A stretch of DNA of 55,126 nucleotides. Source: Bacteroidetes bacterium HGW-Bacteroidetes-6. Lineage in GTDB: Bacteria > Bacteroidota > Bacteroidia > Bacteroidales > DTU049. A program made the translations under genes and the position numbers. Below, in pieces: positions 25,430-33,885 of the stretch. Each line of letters begins with the position of its first letter. The stretch's first letter is position 1. Below the pieces are notes generated by a model. The model searched no databases. It was not told the DNA's origin and was given only the letters and a program-made list of their open reading frames with translations. Where the stretch lies: contig PHDB01000020.1 in assembly GCA_002842495.1 (NCBI GenBank), positions 1 through 55,126 on the forward strand. Reading direction: 5' to 3'.

Positions 25430-26275
25430 TCAGTAGTCTCCGTATGTTTCGGTAAGTTCCGATAGTGCCTGAGCAGCTTGTTCATCGCTGGGCGGCGAAC
25501 CATGCCATTTGTGGGTTCCTTCCATAAACGAAACACCTTTTCCCATTACCGTTTTCATTAGAATAACGATGGGTTTGCCATTTCTCGTATTTGCTTTTGC
25601 AAGTTCGAGTGTTTTTATTATGTCATCAACATTGTGTCCATCCATTTCATAAACAATCCATCCAAAAGCCTGCCATTTAGCAGCAAGGTTGCCTAGCGAT
25701 AATACATCATCAACCGGACCATCAATTTGTTTTCCATTGTAATCGATGGTTGCAATCAGGTTGTCAACTTTATTGGCAGCGGCATACATGGCTGCTTCCC
25801 AAATTTGACCTTCCTGCAGTTCGCCGTCGCCATGTAATGTGTAAACAATTGAATTGTCTCCGTCGAGTTTTTTACCTAAAGCGCAACCAATAGCAACCGA
25901 AAGACCCTGCCCGAGTGAACCCGAAGCAACCCGAATGCCGGGAAGATGCTCAGCTGTTGTTGGATGGCCCTGTAACCGGGAGTTCAACTTTCGGAACGTT
26001 GAGAGTTCGCTTACGGGAAAATACCCACTGCGTGCAAGTACACTGTACCAGGCCGGACTGATGTGTCCGTTCGACAAAAAAAACACATCTTCACCTTTTC
26101 CATCCAATTGAAACTGCGTTGGGTTGTGTTTGAGTATTTTAAAATAAAGTGTTGTGAGAAAATCGGTGCAACCCAAAGATCCTCCCGGGTGCCCCGAAGC
26201 AACTGCGTGAACCATCCGTATGATGTCGCGGCGTACCTGGCTCGCTATTTTAGTTAATTCTTCGCTCGAAAACAT
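25430..26275 (-). CDS. Transketolase, N-terminal subunit
   Basis: The N-terminal thiamin-diphosphate-binding half of transketolase, 281 residues from the ATG at 26275 (MFSSEELTK). A frame extending to 26287 would start with TTG inside the promoter element and was rejected. Motifs: A-S-G-H-P-G-G-S-L-G, G-S-L-G-Q-G-L-S-V-A-I-G, and the ThDP motif G-D-G-E-L-Q-E-G-Q-I-W-E-A-A, followed by I-D-Y-N-G-K-Q-I-D-G. Cytoplasmic, pentose phosphate pathway. It is the first gene of a five-gene minus-strand transcript: tkt N half, vWA, tkt C half, ECF sigma, anti-sigma-like. Confidence 0.93.
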   Translation of the reverse strand: MFSSEELTKIASQVRRDIIRMVHAVASGHPGGSLGCTDFLTTLYFKILKHNPTQFQLDGKGEDVFFLSNGHISPAWYSVLARSGYFPVSELSTFRKLNSRLQGHPTTAEHLPGIRVASGSLGQGLSVAIGCALGKKLDGDNSIVYTLHGDGELQEGQIWEAAMYAAANKVDNLIATIDYNGKQIDGPVDDVLSLGNLAAKWQAFGWIVYEMDGHNVDDIIKTLELAKANTRNGKPIVILMKTVMGKGVSFMEGTHKWHGSPPSDEQAAQALSELTETYGDY

Positions 26276-26284
26276 TTTTTGCTT

Positions 26285-26292
26285 CAAAGATA
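26285..26292 (-). promoter_or_regulatory. -7 element of the transketolase-sigma operon
   Basis: The minus strand reads TATCTTTG, matching TAnnTTTG, nine bases upstream of the ATG at 26275; the leader is only a few nucleotides. Confidence 0.6.
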
Positions 26293-26401
26293 GTCTTAAA
26301 AAATTTATTAAGCAGCTTCGCGGGGGAAGTTTCCATTAACAAACGCTTGTTTAATTCGTTGTTTATCACACTGTGTATTGATTTGCTAAAATAGAGAAAA
26401 C

Positions 26402-26437
26402 AAAAAATCCCGCGCAGTTTTGCACGGGATTAAAAAA
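26402..26437 (-). terminator. Intrinsic terminator after pepD
   Basis: ATCCCG (26407-26412) and CGGGAT (26425-26430) form the stem, with an inner GC/GC pair; A residues on the plus strand give the T run on the minus strand. Confidence 0.75.
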
Positions 26438-26450
26438 TTAGCTGTTAAAA

Positions 26451-27902
26451 TTATACGTTTTGTAAGACATTAATCACCAGCTGATAAAAACGACCCACTG
26501 TTGGAATAAGCAGTTTTTCGTCAGGACTATGTACACCACGAAGTGTTGGCCCAAACGAAACCATATCCATTCCAGGAATTTTTTCGCTGAACAAACCACA
26601 TTCGAGCCCGGCATGAATAGCCCGGACAACCGGTTTTGTGCCAAATTGTTTTTCGAACTGATGAACAGTAATATCAAGAATTGCACTTTTCGGATTGGGT
26701 GTCCATCCCGGATAGCCGTCTCCCTGAGTGTATTCAAATCCGGCAAGGCGGAATACTGAGGCAGCCATGTTGTTGATGTTTTCTTTGGCGCTTTCTACCG
26801 AACTACGTTGACTTGTTGCAACAGTGATGGTGTCGTTGCTCATTTTTACCGAAGCCAAATTTGTTGATGTTTCCACAAATCCCTCAATGTCTTGAGACCA
26901 GGCAATTACGCCATGGGGCATGGCATAAATGAGGTTCAGTAAATCGGTTGTGGTTTTGCTGTCGATAACCTGTGTTGGTACAGCAACTTGTTTCACCTCA
27001 ACTTTTACACCTGCGTCGGTAACTTTCAGCTCAAGGGCAACTGTATTGTTGTATTTTTCGATGTAGCTGATAATGTCAGCTTCTTTTTCGGCCGGAATAA
27101 TAATTGTGGCAACAGCATCGCGGGCAATAGCGTTACGGAGATTTCCACCATCAATTTTTGAAAGTTTCAGGGTTGTTTCGTTGGAAATAGTCCAAAGAGC
27201 GCGGCCTAAAATTTTGTTGGCATTACCAAGTCCTTTTTGGATATCGTCGCCCGAATGTCCTCCCTTAAGTCCGGAAACTTTTATTTCGAGCGCTTTTGTA
27301 CCTGTCGGCGCTGGTTCAAAACTGAATTTGCGGGTTCCGGTTGTATCGCGACCACCGGCACACCCAATAAAGATTTCGCCTTCGTCTTCGCTATCAAGAT
27401 TAATCAGTATGCGGCTTTTAAGCATGTCTGGCTTTAATGCGAATGCTCCAGTGAGTCCGGTTTCTTCGTCGACAGTAAACAAACATTCAATAGGACCGTG
27501 TGCAATATCGGATGCTTCTAACAAAGCAAGCTGTGTGGCAACGCCAATGCCGTCGTCGGCACCAAGTGTGGTGTTGGTTGCTTTTACCCATTCACCTTCG
27601 ATGCGTGGACGAATTGGATCGGTATCGAAATTGTGGTTGCTATCGGCTGTTTTTTCGCAAACCATGTCGATATGGCTTTGCAATGCAACCCAAGGCTTGT
27701 TCTCGAATCCGGCGGTGGCAGACTTGCGGATAACCACATTGCCAACCTCGTCGGATATGGTTTCGAGGTTGTGCTTTTGCCCAAATTCAATCAGATATTT
27801 CACCATTTTTTCTTCTTTTTTCGAAGGGTGGGGAATGGTGCAGATCTCGGCAAAATAGTGCCATACACGAGCGGGCTCTAGTCCCTGAAAAACGTTTTCC
27901 AT
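26451..27902 (-). CDS. pepD: Aminoacyl-histidine dipeptidase (M20 family)
   Basis: Cytoplasmic zinc dipeptidase that hydrolyses Xaa-His (carnosine-like) and other dipeptides. Its 483 residues match the family. Metal and catalytic residues are visible in order: H77-x-D79 in L-Q-S-H-I-D-M-V, D116 in L-G-A-D-D-G-I-G, the general-base pair E146-E147 in V-D-E-E-T-G-L-T-G, then N-L-D-S-E-D-E-G, and a C-terminal G-V-H-S-P-D-E. An inserted dimerisation domain occupies roughly 200-380. The gene is monocistronic with a terminator at 26402-26437. Peptide use fits the S46 dipeptidyl peptidase elsewhere in this window. Confidence 0.96.
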   Translation of the reverse strand: MENVFQGLEPARVWHYFAEICTIPHPSKKEEKMVKYLIEFGQKHNLETISDEVGNVVIRKSATAGFENKPWVALQSHIDMVCEKTADSNHNFDTDPIRPRIEGEWVKATNTTLGADDGIGVATQLALLEASDIAHGPIECLFTVDEETGLTGAFALKPDMLKSRILINLDSEDEGEIFIGCAGGRDTTGTRKFSFEPAPTGTKALEIKVSGLKGGHSGDDIQKGLGNANKILGRALWTISNETTLKLSKIDGGNLRNAIARDAVATIIIPAEKEADIISYIEKYNNTVALELKVTDAGVKVEVKQVAVPTQVIDSKTTTDLLNLIYAMPHGVIAWSQDIEGFVETSTNLASVKMSNDTITVATSQRSSVESAKENINNMAASVFRLAGFEYTQGDGYPGWTPNPKSAILDITVHQFEKQFGTKPVVRAIHAGLECGLFSEKIPGMDMVSFGPTLRGVHSPDEKLLIPTVGRFYQLVINVLQNV

Positions 27903-27983
27903 ATTGCTTTGAGTTGTTTTGTTTGAAAATAGTGAAAGCCAAATGTACAGGTTTTTTTAGAAAATGGTGTAAAATGCCTGAAA

Positions 27984-28598
27984 TTAGAGCGACCCCAATA
28001 CGTGTTTTTTGAATTGAACAGTTTTACGTAACCAGTTTTCAAGAAAATCAAAATCGAGAATCCAACCCTGATATGTGAAAATACCAAAAGTAGATTTACC
28101 TTTCAATTCTGCAGCAAAATCGAGATTGCAAATATTCAATCCCATCTTGAAATTTTTCCTCAGGTTGAGAAGCCCTGTACACAACTCGAGCGAATAGCTG
28201 TCAGGAATCAATTTCAGCAGACTGTTCCGGTCGTTTCCTTTTATGAGAAACATGCTGTCGAAGGAAGCGGTACCGGTTTTTAAAATGCTTTTTCGACCGG
28301 AAATGGCTATTCTGTCCAGAATATCCTTTTTGCTGATGATGAAATTCGAAGTGAGTGGAGCCGAAACCGTGAAAAATACACCAAAGAAAAAGGCATTATC
28401 GCTGTAACTCTTTGGATTGCTGATTCCGGCAAGAAAACACTCGCTGGCATCCGAAAATGGAATGCAGAATGAGCGCTTGTGATAATCGACCGGATGAATT
28501 GCATTGCCCGGATATTCGGTTTCAGAAGAAATAATGGTGCGTCCGGTTTGTTTTGCAAATTCACTCAAAATATCAAGAGTTGTTTTGTCGTTTTCCAT
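27984..28598 (-). CDS. Hypothetical cytoplasmic protein
   Basis: A 204-residue protein I do not recognise. It has no signal peptide and no transmembrane segment. The N-terminal half contains K-R-S-F-C-I-P-F and a hydrophobic F-F-F-G-V-F-F-T-V stretch that probably is a core beta-strand; the second half is mixed alpha/beta, ending F-L-E-N-W-L-R-K-T-V-Q-F. The gene stands between pepD and the YeeE-type transporter, all on the minus strand, with gaps of 81 and 51 bases, so co-transcription with the upstream transporter is possible. No function can be proposed. Confidence 0.75.
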   Translation of the reverse strand: MENDKTTLDILSEFAKQTGRTIISSETEYPGNAIHPVDYHKRSFCIPFSDASECFLAGISNPKSYSDNAFFFGVFFTVSAPLTSNFIISKKDILDRIAISGRKSILKTGTASFDSMFLIKGNDRNSLLKLIPDSYSLELCTGLLNLRKNFKMGLNICNLDFAAELKGKSTFGIFTYQGWILDFDFLENWLRKTVQFKKHVLGSL

Positions 28599-28649
28599 TG
28601 GAATCGGTTTTGTTTAGTAAAGTTTTATCGGGAAGAGTTTATTGGATGC

Positions 28650-29657
28650 TTATTTCTTTTTGTAAAATAATTTCCCGGTGATTAGTAATCCGGTAAATAC
28701 AAAAACGGCAAACACCAGACTACTTACGGCAAGTTGCATCCCGCCCGAAAGAATATGTCCGCTGGTGCATCCGCCAGCCATTCTTGCACCTATTATGAGA
28801 ATGAAACCTCCGACGAAAGACCAGACAATCCTTTTTGTCTTTGATTTGCCTTTATGCTTTTCCCACCGGCTGTGTATCAATGTGAATTTGAATTCTTTTT
28901 TTATCAAAGAAAAAATAAGCCCGGCCAGAAATGCGCCCCCAAGAAAAATTAATTCCCAGTTTCCCGGCGTTTGAATTTTAGTGAAATAGTCGTTGTTGGT
29001 TGCATTAACAGTCAAATCGGCTAAATATGGATAAAATGTCGATGCTCCAACAGGCCTGTTGGCTACTGAGGTTGAAAAAACAATTCCATTCAAAATAGCC
29101 AGGCCAATGCCTGTAAGCAACCATTTATAATCTTTGATTTTATCTTTTTTATGCAACCAGAATGAGACAGCAACGAAACTGATACCAATAACGAAGACCA
29201 GAATGTAAAAAACGGAACCTGATTCTATTATTGAATTAAGCGATATTGCTCCGAAGTCGGGCCCCAAAATAAAACCTATAGAAGGAAGAATAAGTGTGTA
29301 AACCAATCCACCGATCAATCCGCCGGCAATGCCAAATAGTGCATCAACAGAGCCTTCTCCGAGCGATATCGCCAGTGTTCCCGGGCAGTAGCCCAAAATG
29401 GCCATTCCTGTCCCGAAAAGCAGCCCACCGAAGATAATTCCACCAAGAATAAATGGTTTTACATGGTATTCTGCAAAACCCATTCCTATTTCGATGTTTA
29501 GCAAAATTGCTCCTGCTCCGATTGCAAAAGCAATAGCTTTGGCAACGGCAAAATTGTCTAATGTCGCAAGACCGCTTATTACATTGTATTTATTCAGACT
29601 TGCATATTGAATGATAGCTCCGAAAACAAATCCCAGAAGCAATGTTGTTATTATCAT
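28650..29657 (-). CDS. YeeE/YedE (TsuA-like) sulfur-compound importer
   Basis: An inner-membrane protein of 335 residues with about nine or ten hydrophobic helices. It carries the two family cysteine motifs: I-L-G-Y-C-P-G-T-L in the first half and A-G-G-C-T-S-G-H-I-L-S-G-G-M-Q-L in the second. In the characterised YeeE (TsuA) such cysteines relay thiosulfate across the membrane, so import of thiosulfate or a similar sulfur species is likely. It is longer than single-domain YeeE halves and has the full two-repeat form. cysH lies 3.5 kb to the right, but not in the same transcript. Confidence 0.88.
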   Translation of the reverse strand: MIITTLLLGFVFGAIIQYASLNKYNVISGLATLDNFAVAKAIAFAIGAGAILLNIEIGMGFAEYHVKPFILGGIIFGGLLFGTGMAILGYCPGTLAISLGEGSVDALFGIAGGLIGGLVYTLILPSIGFILGPDFGAISLNSIIESGSVFYILVFVIGISFVAVSFWLHKKDKIKDYKWLLTGIGLAILNGIVFSTSVANRPVGASTFYPYLADLTVNATNNDYFTKIQTPGNWELIFLGGAFLAGLIFSLIKKEFKFTLIHSRWEKHKGKSKTKRIVWSFVGGFILIIGARMAGGCTSGHILSGGMQLAVSSLVFAVFVFTGLLITGKLFYKKK

Positions 29658-29680
29658 GATTAACTAGCTATTTGGTTTAT

Positions 29681-29688
29681 CAAAGGTA
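29681..29688 (-). promoter_or_regulatory. -7 element of the YeeE-type gene
   Basis: The minus strand reads TACCTTTG, matching TAnnTTTG; a TTG lies 20 bases further upstream. Confidence 0.6.
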
Positions 29689-29753
29689 CAAATCAATTTG
29701 AGAAGTTTCAATTTGTCCAATTGGATTTCAGCAGATGGGTTATCCATTTTTCT

Positions 29754-29761
29754 TACATTTG
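29754..29761 (+). promoter_or_regulatory. -7 element of the orphan transketolase-VanY pair
   Basis: TACATTTG matches TAnnTTTG, 18 bases before the ATG at 29780. Confidence 0.6.
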
Positions 29762-29779
29762 TAATTCAATCCAGCAGAA

Positions 29780-30742
29780 ATGAGTCTTTGGAAAAACAAT
29801 GGCAACCGACCAACCCGATTTGGTTTTGGCGAGGGCGTTAGAGATGCAGCCCGCGACAATAGCGGTGTTGTGGGGATTGGAGCCGATATTACTGCGTCGG
29901 TAAGTATGAATATGTTTGCTGATGAGTTTCCCGATCGTTTTTACTCGCTGGGTATTGCCGAGCAGAATTGTATAAGTGTGGCTGCTGGTTTTGCGCTTAC
30001 AGGATTGATCCCGGTCTTCAGTACCTACGGTGTGTTTGCTTCGATGCGCGCTGCCGACCAAATCCGTGTTTCGGTTTGCTACAACAATTTGCATGTAATT
30101 ATTGGTGGAGCTCACGCAGGTATTTCCGTTGGACCTGATGGCGCAACGCATCAGGCACTCGAAGACATTGCCGTTATGCGGGTGTTGCCCAATATGACAG
30201 TTTTGTCGCCATGCGACGCAACACAGACCCGGCAGGCTGCTATGGCTGCTATCAACCGGCTTAAAGGTCCGGTTTATATTCGTTTCGGCCGCGAGGCTGT
30301 GCCCGATTTTACTTTACCCGAAACTTCTTTCGAAATAGGAAAAGGACAATTGATGCGCGAAGGTTCAGACCTTACTATTGTTGCCACAGGCCATCTCGTT
30401 TGGCATGCTTTGCAGGCAGCAGAAGAGCTGAACGAAAACAATATAAGCGTCAGGGTGATTAATATTCATACAATCAAGCCGATCGATAAAGAAATCCTTA
30501 TTGAGTCTGCCCGGTCAACAGGAGCAATCGTTACAGCCGAAGAGCATCAGATTGCCGGAGGCCTGGGTTCGGCAGTAGCCGAAGTTCTCGTGGAAAATTG
30601 CCCGGTACCAATGGCGTTTGTTGGAATGCGCGATTCGTTTGGCGAATCGGGAAAACCCGAAGAATTGATGGAAAAATATGGACTGAGTACTACCGGAATA
30701 GTGTTGCAGGCTCTGGCATTATATAAAAGGAAACAAAAATGA
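29780..30742 (+). CDS. Second transketolase C-terminal subunit (orphan paralogue)
   Basis: A 320-residue homologue of the transketolase C half at 23063-24028. It keeps the same landmarks: R-F-G-F-G-E-G-V, Y-S-L-G-I-A-E-Q-N-C-I-S-V-A-A-G with the ThDP-activating glutamate, G-A-H-A-G-I-S-V-G-P-D-G-A-T-H-Q, and a C-terminal R-D-S-F-G-E-S-G-K-P-E-E-L. No N-terminal partner gene is adjacent. It may pair with the N subunit at 25430-26275 as an alternative C half, or act with a distant partner such as a DXS-like or other ThDP protein. It shares a transcript with a VanY-type lipoprotein, overlapping it by four bases. Confidence 0.88.
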   Translation: MSLWKNNGNRPTRFGFGEGVRDAARDNSGVVGIGADITASVSMNMFADEFPDRFYSLGIAEQNCISVAAGFALTGLIPVFSTYGVFASMRAADQIRVSVCYNNLHVIIGGAHAGISVGPDGATHQALEDIAVMRVLPNMTVLSPCDATQTRQAAMAAINRLKGPVYIRFGREAVPDFTLPETSFEIGKGQLMREGSDLTIVATGHLVWHALQAAEELNENNISVRVINIHTIKPIDKEILIESARSTGAIVTAEEHQIAGGLGSAVAEVLVENCPVPMAFVGMRDSFGESGKPEELMEKYGLSTTGIVLQALALYKRKQK

Positions 30743-31542
30743 AAAAACCGACATTAATACTTTTGCTTTTTACCGTTACATTGCTGACTACAGCCTGTGG
30801 ACAAAACAAAGATACAACCCAAACAGACGCAAAAGAGCCGCTTGAAACGAAAGATGTTGTGCAAACACCCGATACTATTGCTGAAAAATACCTTCTTGGT
30901 CAATACGATCCTGCAAAAGAAAAAGATTTCTCGCTGATTGCTCCAAAATATACCAATAAGACTGGAATTTACATGCGTACTGAAGCCTACGATGCTTTTA
31001 TAGCCATGCGAGACAGTGCATTGAAGGATGGAATTACACTTACAATTGTATCGGCAACCCGCACTTTCTGGCATCAGAAAACCATTTGGGAAAACAAATG
31101 GAATGGACGTCAGTATGTAGGCGGAAAACTGCTCAATGTGGCTTTTCCGGATCCGACACAACGTGCACTTGAAATACTTAAATACAGCAGCATGCCCGGA
31201 ACTTCGCGTCATCATTGGGGAACCGACATCGATATCAATAGTGTCGATCCGGCATATTTCAAAACTGCATACGGAATTAAAGTGTTGGCCTGGCTCGAAC
31301 AACATGCACCCGATTTTGGCTTCTGCCGACCCTATACGCCTTTTGGCGAAGGAAGAACCAAAGGTTATCAGCCTGAAGAATGGCACTGGACCTATATTCC
31401 CATTTCGTGTAAGTTTCAGGAAGCCTATAAAAACCAGATCAAGTACACCGATATTGAGGGCTTTGACGGCGATGAAACTGCATTTACGACTCGGGTTATC
31501 GACAACAATGTTTTTGGCGTGGATGTGAAGTGTTGTAAATAG
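30739..31542 (+). CDS. M15 family (VanY-type) D-alanyl-D-alanine carboxypeptidase lipoprotein
   Basis: A 267-residue lipoprotein with signal peptide and lipobox ending at Cys20 (L-L-T-T-A-C). After a Thr/Lys/Glu-rich linker comes the M15B peptidase domain. Zinc and catalytic residues lie in S156-R-H158-H-W-G-T-D-I-D165 and in the C-terminal E-E-W-H-W-T-Y. Such enzymes trim the terminal D-Ala from peptidoglycan stem peptides in the periplasm. The start codon overlaps the stop of the transketolase gene (ATGA at 30739-30742), a surprising partner for a cell-wall enzyme. It is not part of a vancomycin-resistance cluster. Confidence 0.88.
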   Translation: MKKPTLILLLFTVTLLTTACGQNKDTTQTDAKEPLETKDVVQTPDTIAEKYLLGQYDPAKEKDFSLIAPKYTNKTGIYMRTEAYDAFIAMRDSALKDGITLTIVSATRTFWHQKTIWENKWNGRQYVGGKLLNVAFPDPTQRALEILKYSSMPGTSRHHWGTDIDINSVDPAYFKTAYGIKVLAWLEQHAPDFGFCRPYTPFGEGRTKGYQPEEWHWTYIPISCKFQEAYKNQIKYTDIEGFDGDETAFTTRVIDNNVFGVDVKCCK

Positions 31543-31698
31543 TTTTTGTAAATCAATATTTACAGGAGGAGCTGAATATTTGTTTCGCGGCCAGATGTAG
31601 TATTTTGAGACCTTTTGCTTGTTCAGTATTATAAAATATTTTCCTGCTCCTTCCGAAATATGTTGTGCTCTGAATGGCCGTCGTAATCATCAGGAATC

Positions 31699-33165
31699 TC
31701 ATATTGAATTCTGGTTTCCCGACCCTCGCTTTGAAATAAAGAGCAATCCGATAAAAGTAAGAAAACCGTTGATAATTAATAATTCGAAGCCAACTTTGTA
31801 GCCCGACAAAAGTTGTTCGCTAAATATACTGAGCAAATATGATAACATAGGTGCAGCAAGTACAGGAACCAGCACCCATTTATCGTGAATTTGTAACCGG
31901 GTGAACAACCCAAACGAATACAACCCCAGCAAAGGGCCATAGGTGTAGCCTGCAATCGTGAACAACTTATCAATAATGCTTCTATCGTTGATGTAGCTAA
32001 ACATAATAATTAGACTCAACAAAAGTATTGCAAAAGAAAAATGAACAATGAGCCTTTTTCTTTTCTGTTGCTTTTCCGAAAGCCCCAAGCGGTTTATTTT
32101 CAGAATATCAATTGAAAATGAAGTGGTGAGCGAAGTGATAGCACCATCGGCGCTGGGATATGCTGCCGAAATGAGCCCAACAAGAAAAACAATTCCTGCA
32201 AGTGGGGGCAAATAGTGAAGGCTGATGGTTGCAAAAAGATCGTCGGGTAGGGCAGGAATGGGAATCGAAAAAGTATCGGCATATAAAAACAAGCTGGCAC
32301 CAAGAAAAAGAAACAACATGTTGACAAAAATGAGCACGACGCTGAAGGAAAGCATGTTTTTACGAGCATCGCGCAGGTTTTTACAGCTTAGATTTTTTTG
32401 CATCATTTCCTGGTCGAGGCCAGTCATGGTGATAGTGATAAATGCTCCGCTGAGCAATTGTTTCAACCAGTGGTTTCGAGCAGTGAAATCGGTGACAGTG
32501 ATATAACTAAAACTGCTGTCGGCAACTTTCTTTACCAGCTCAACAACACTTAAGTTCATTTGAGATGCAATAGAAGCTATGGTAAAAACCATCGCACCGA
32601 GCATAAATGTAGTTTGTAACGTGTCGGTCCAGACAATTGTTTTGATGCCGCCCTGAAATGTATATAGCAACACCAGCAGGATGAAAATACATGCGGTAAC
32701 AACAAATGGAACTCCAAGGCCGTTGAATAGAAATATCTGCAATACATTAACCACCAGAAACATACGTAGCGATGCTCCAAGCGAACGTGAAACAACAAAA
32801 AGCATCGCTCCGGTTTTGTAGGATGCGAAGCCAAATCGTTGTTCGAGATAGGTGTAAATGGATGTTAGATTCAGCTTGTAGTAAAGTGGGAGTAGTACAA
32901 AGGAAATGACGAGGTAGCCTAAAAAATAGCCCAAAACAACCATGAAGTATGAAAAACCTGTTTCGCCAACCCAGCCCGGAACCGACATGAAAGTGACTCC
33001 GGAAAGCGAAGCGCCAATCATGCCGTAGGCAACAATATACCAAAGCGAGCGACGGTTTCCTATAAAATATGTTTCGTTGTTGGCCTTGCGACTGGTAAGC
33101 CATGTGATGAAAAATAACAACAATGTATAGACAATGAAAACAGTCAGTATCAGGCCAATCTTCAT
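31699..33165 (-). CDS. Sodium:solute symporter family protein
   Basis: An inner-membrane transporter of 488 residues with about 13 hydrophobic helices, the size and pattern of the SSS family. Family marks: N-E-T-Y-F-I-G-N-R near the N-terminus, M-I-G-A-S-L-S-G-V-T-F-M-S-V-P-G in helix 2, Y-T-F-Q-G-G-I-K-T-I-V-W-T-D, and G-L-I-S-A-A-Y-P-S-A-D-G-A-I-T-S-L in the sodium-site region. The gene starts four bases after cysH and is the last of the queE / PorE-like / cysH / SSS string. The solute is not evident; the cysH link hints at a sulfur-containing or organic anion substrate, but that is only a guess. Confidence 0.9.
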   Translation of the reverse strand: MKIGLILTVFIVYTLLLFFITWLTSRKANNETYFIGNRRSLWYIVAYGMIGASLSGVTFMSVPGWVGETGFSYFMVVLGYFLGYLVISFVLLPLYYKLNLTSIYTYLEQRFGFASYKTGAMLFVVSRSLGASLRMFLVVNVLQIFLFNGLGVPFVVTACIFILLVLLYTFQGGIKTIVWTDTLQTTFMLGAMVFTIASIASQMNLSVVELVKKVADSSFSYITVTDFTARNHWLKQLLSGAFITITMTGLDQEMMQKNLSCKNLRDARKNMLSFSVVLIFVNMLFLFLGASLFLYADTFSIPIPALPDDLFATISLHYLPPLAGIVFLVGLISAAYPSADGAITSLTTSFSIDILKINRLGLSEKQQKRKRLIVHFSFAILLLSLIIMFSYINDRSIIDKLFTIAGYTYGPLLGLYSFGLFTRLQIHDKWVLVPVLAAPMLSYLLSIFSEQLLSGYKVGFELLIINGFLTFIGLLFISKRGSGNQNSI

Positions 33166-33169
33166 GATT

Positions 33170-33877
33170 TTATTTCTTGTGTAAGCCGCATTCTTTGTTT
33201 TCGGGTTGTTCCCACCACCAACGTCCGGCGCGGAAATCGTCGTCGTTGCTTACCGCACGTGTGCATGGTAAGCATCCTAAACTTCGATAGCCTTGTTTTT
33301 GAAGAGGGTTGAACGGAACTTCATGCTTTTCGATGTTTTCCCACACTTCGTGTTCCAACATGTCGGCCAATGGATTTACTTTCACAAGCCCCGAGTGTAC
33401 ATCGAGATCGAAAAACGGCAAATTTATGCGGGTAATTGATTGTTCGCGACGTAATCCTGTAAACCAAGCTTTTTTGCCTTCGAGAGCCCGGGTTAAAGGT
33501 TCAGTTTTGCGAAGTCCACAACACAATTTGCGCAATTCAACGCTTTCGTAAAAAAGATTGATCCCGTGCTGATTAACCATTTGCTCAACAGCAACAGCAT
33601 TGGGAAACATGATATTGATTCTGATGCCATACTTTTTTTCGGTTGCTTCGATGGTATCGTATGTTTCCTGAGGAAGCCGACCGGTGTCGAGCGTAAAAAA
33701 ATGACATTCATTTCCCGATTTTGCAATAAGATGTGTCAGCCACTGGTCTTCGACACTTAAGCTGGTGGCCATAGTGATGGGCTGCTCAAGATGTTGAAAG
33801 GCAAATGCCACTACTTCTTCGGGAGTGGCTTTTCGGAGTTCGTTGTTCCAGTTGTTCAGTATTTCGATGTTAATCAT
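33170..33877 (-). CDS. cysH: Phosphoadenylyl/adenylyl-sulfate reductase
   Basis: A 235-residue CysH-type reductase of assimilatory sulfate reduction, forming sulfite with thioredoxin. Substrate-binding segments: A-T-S-L-S-V-E-D-Q, F-T-L-D-T-G-R-L-P-Q-E-T, and F-T-G-L-R-R-E-Q-S. It carries Cys119-Cys120 and Cys202-x2-Cys205, the ligands of a 4Fe-4S cluster, plus the catalytic Cys230 in K-E-C-G-L-H. The cluster cysteines mark it as the adenylylsulfate (APS)-using type rather than the PAPS-using enterobacterial type. sat and cysN/D genes are not adjacent. It sits inside a tight string between the PorE-like gene (8 bases) and the symporter (4 bases). Confidence 0.94.
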   Translation of the reverse strand: MINIEILNNWNNELRKATPEEVVAFAFQHLEQPITMATSLSVEDQWLTHLIAKSGNECHFFTLDTGRLPQETYDTIEATEKKYGIRINIMFPNAVAVEQMVNQHGINLFYESVELRKLCCGLRKTEPLTRALEGKKAWFTGLRREQSITRINLPFFDLDVHSGLVKVNPLADMLEHEVWENIEKHEVPFNPLQKQGYRSLGCLPCTRAVSNDDDFRAGRWWWEQPENKECGLHKK

Positions 33878-33885
33878 AATTCTAA

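Noticed and set aside
30739-31542. VanY-type gene as vancomycin resistance
   Set aside because: No VanHAX or VanRS genes; a housekeeping peptidoglycan-trimming role is more likely.
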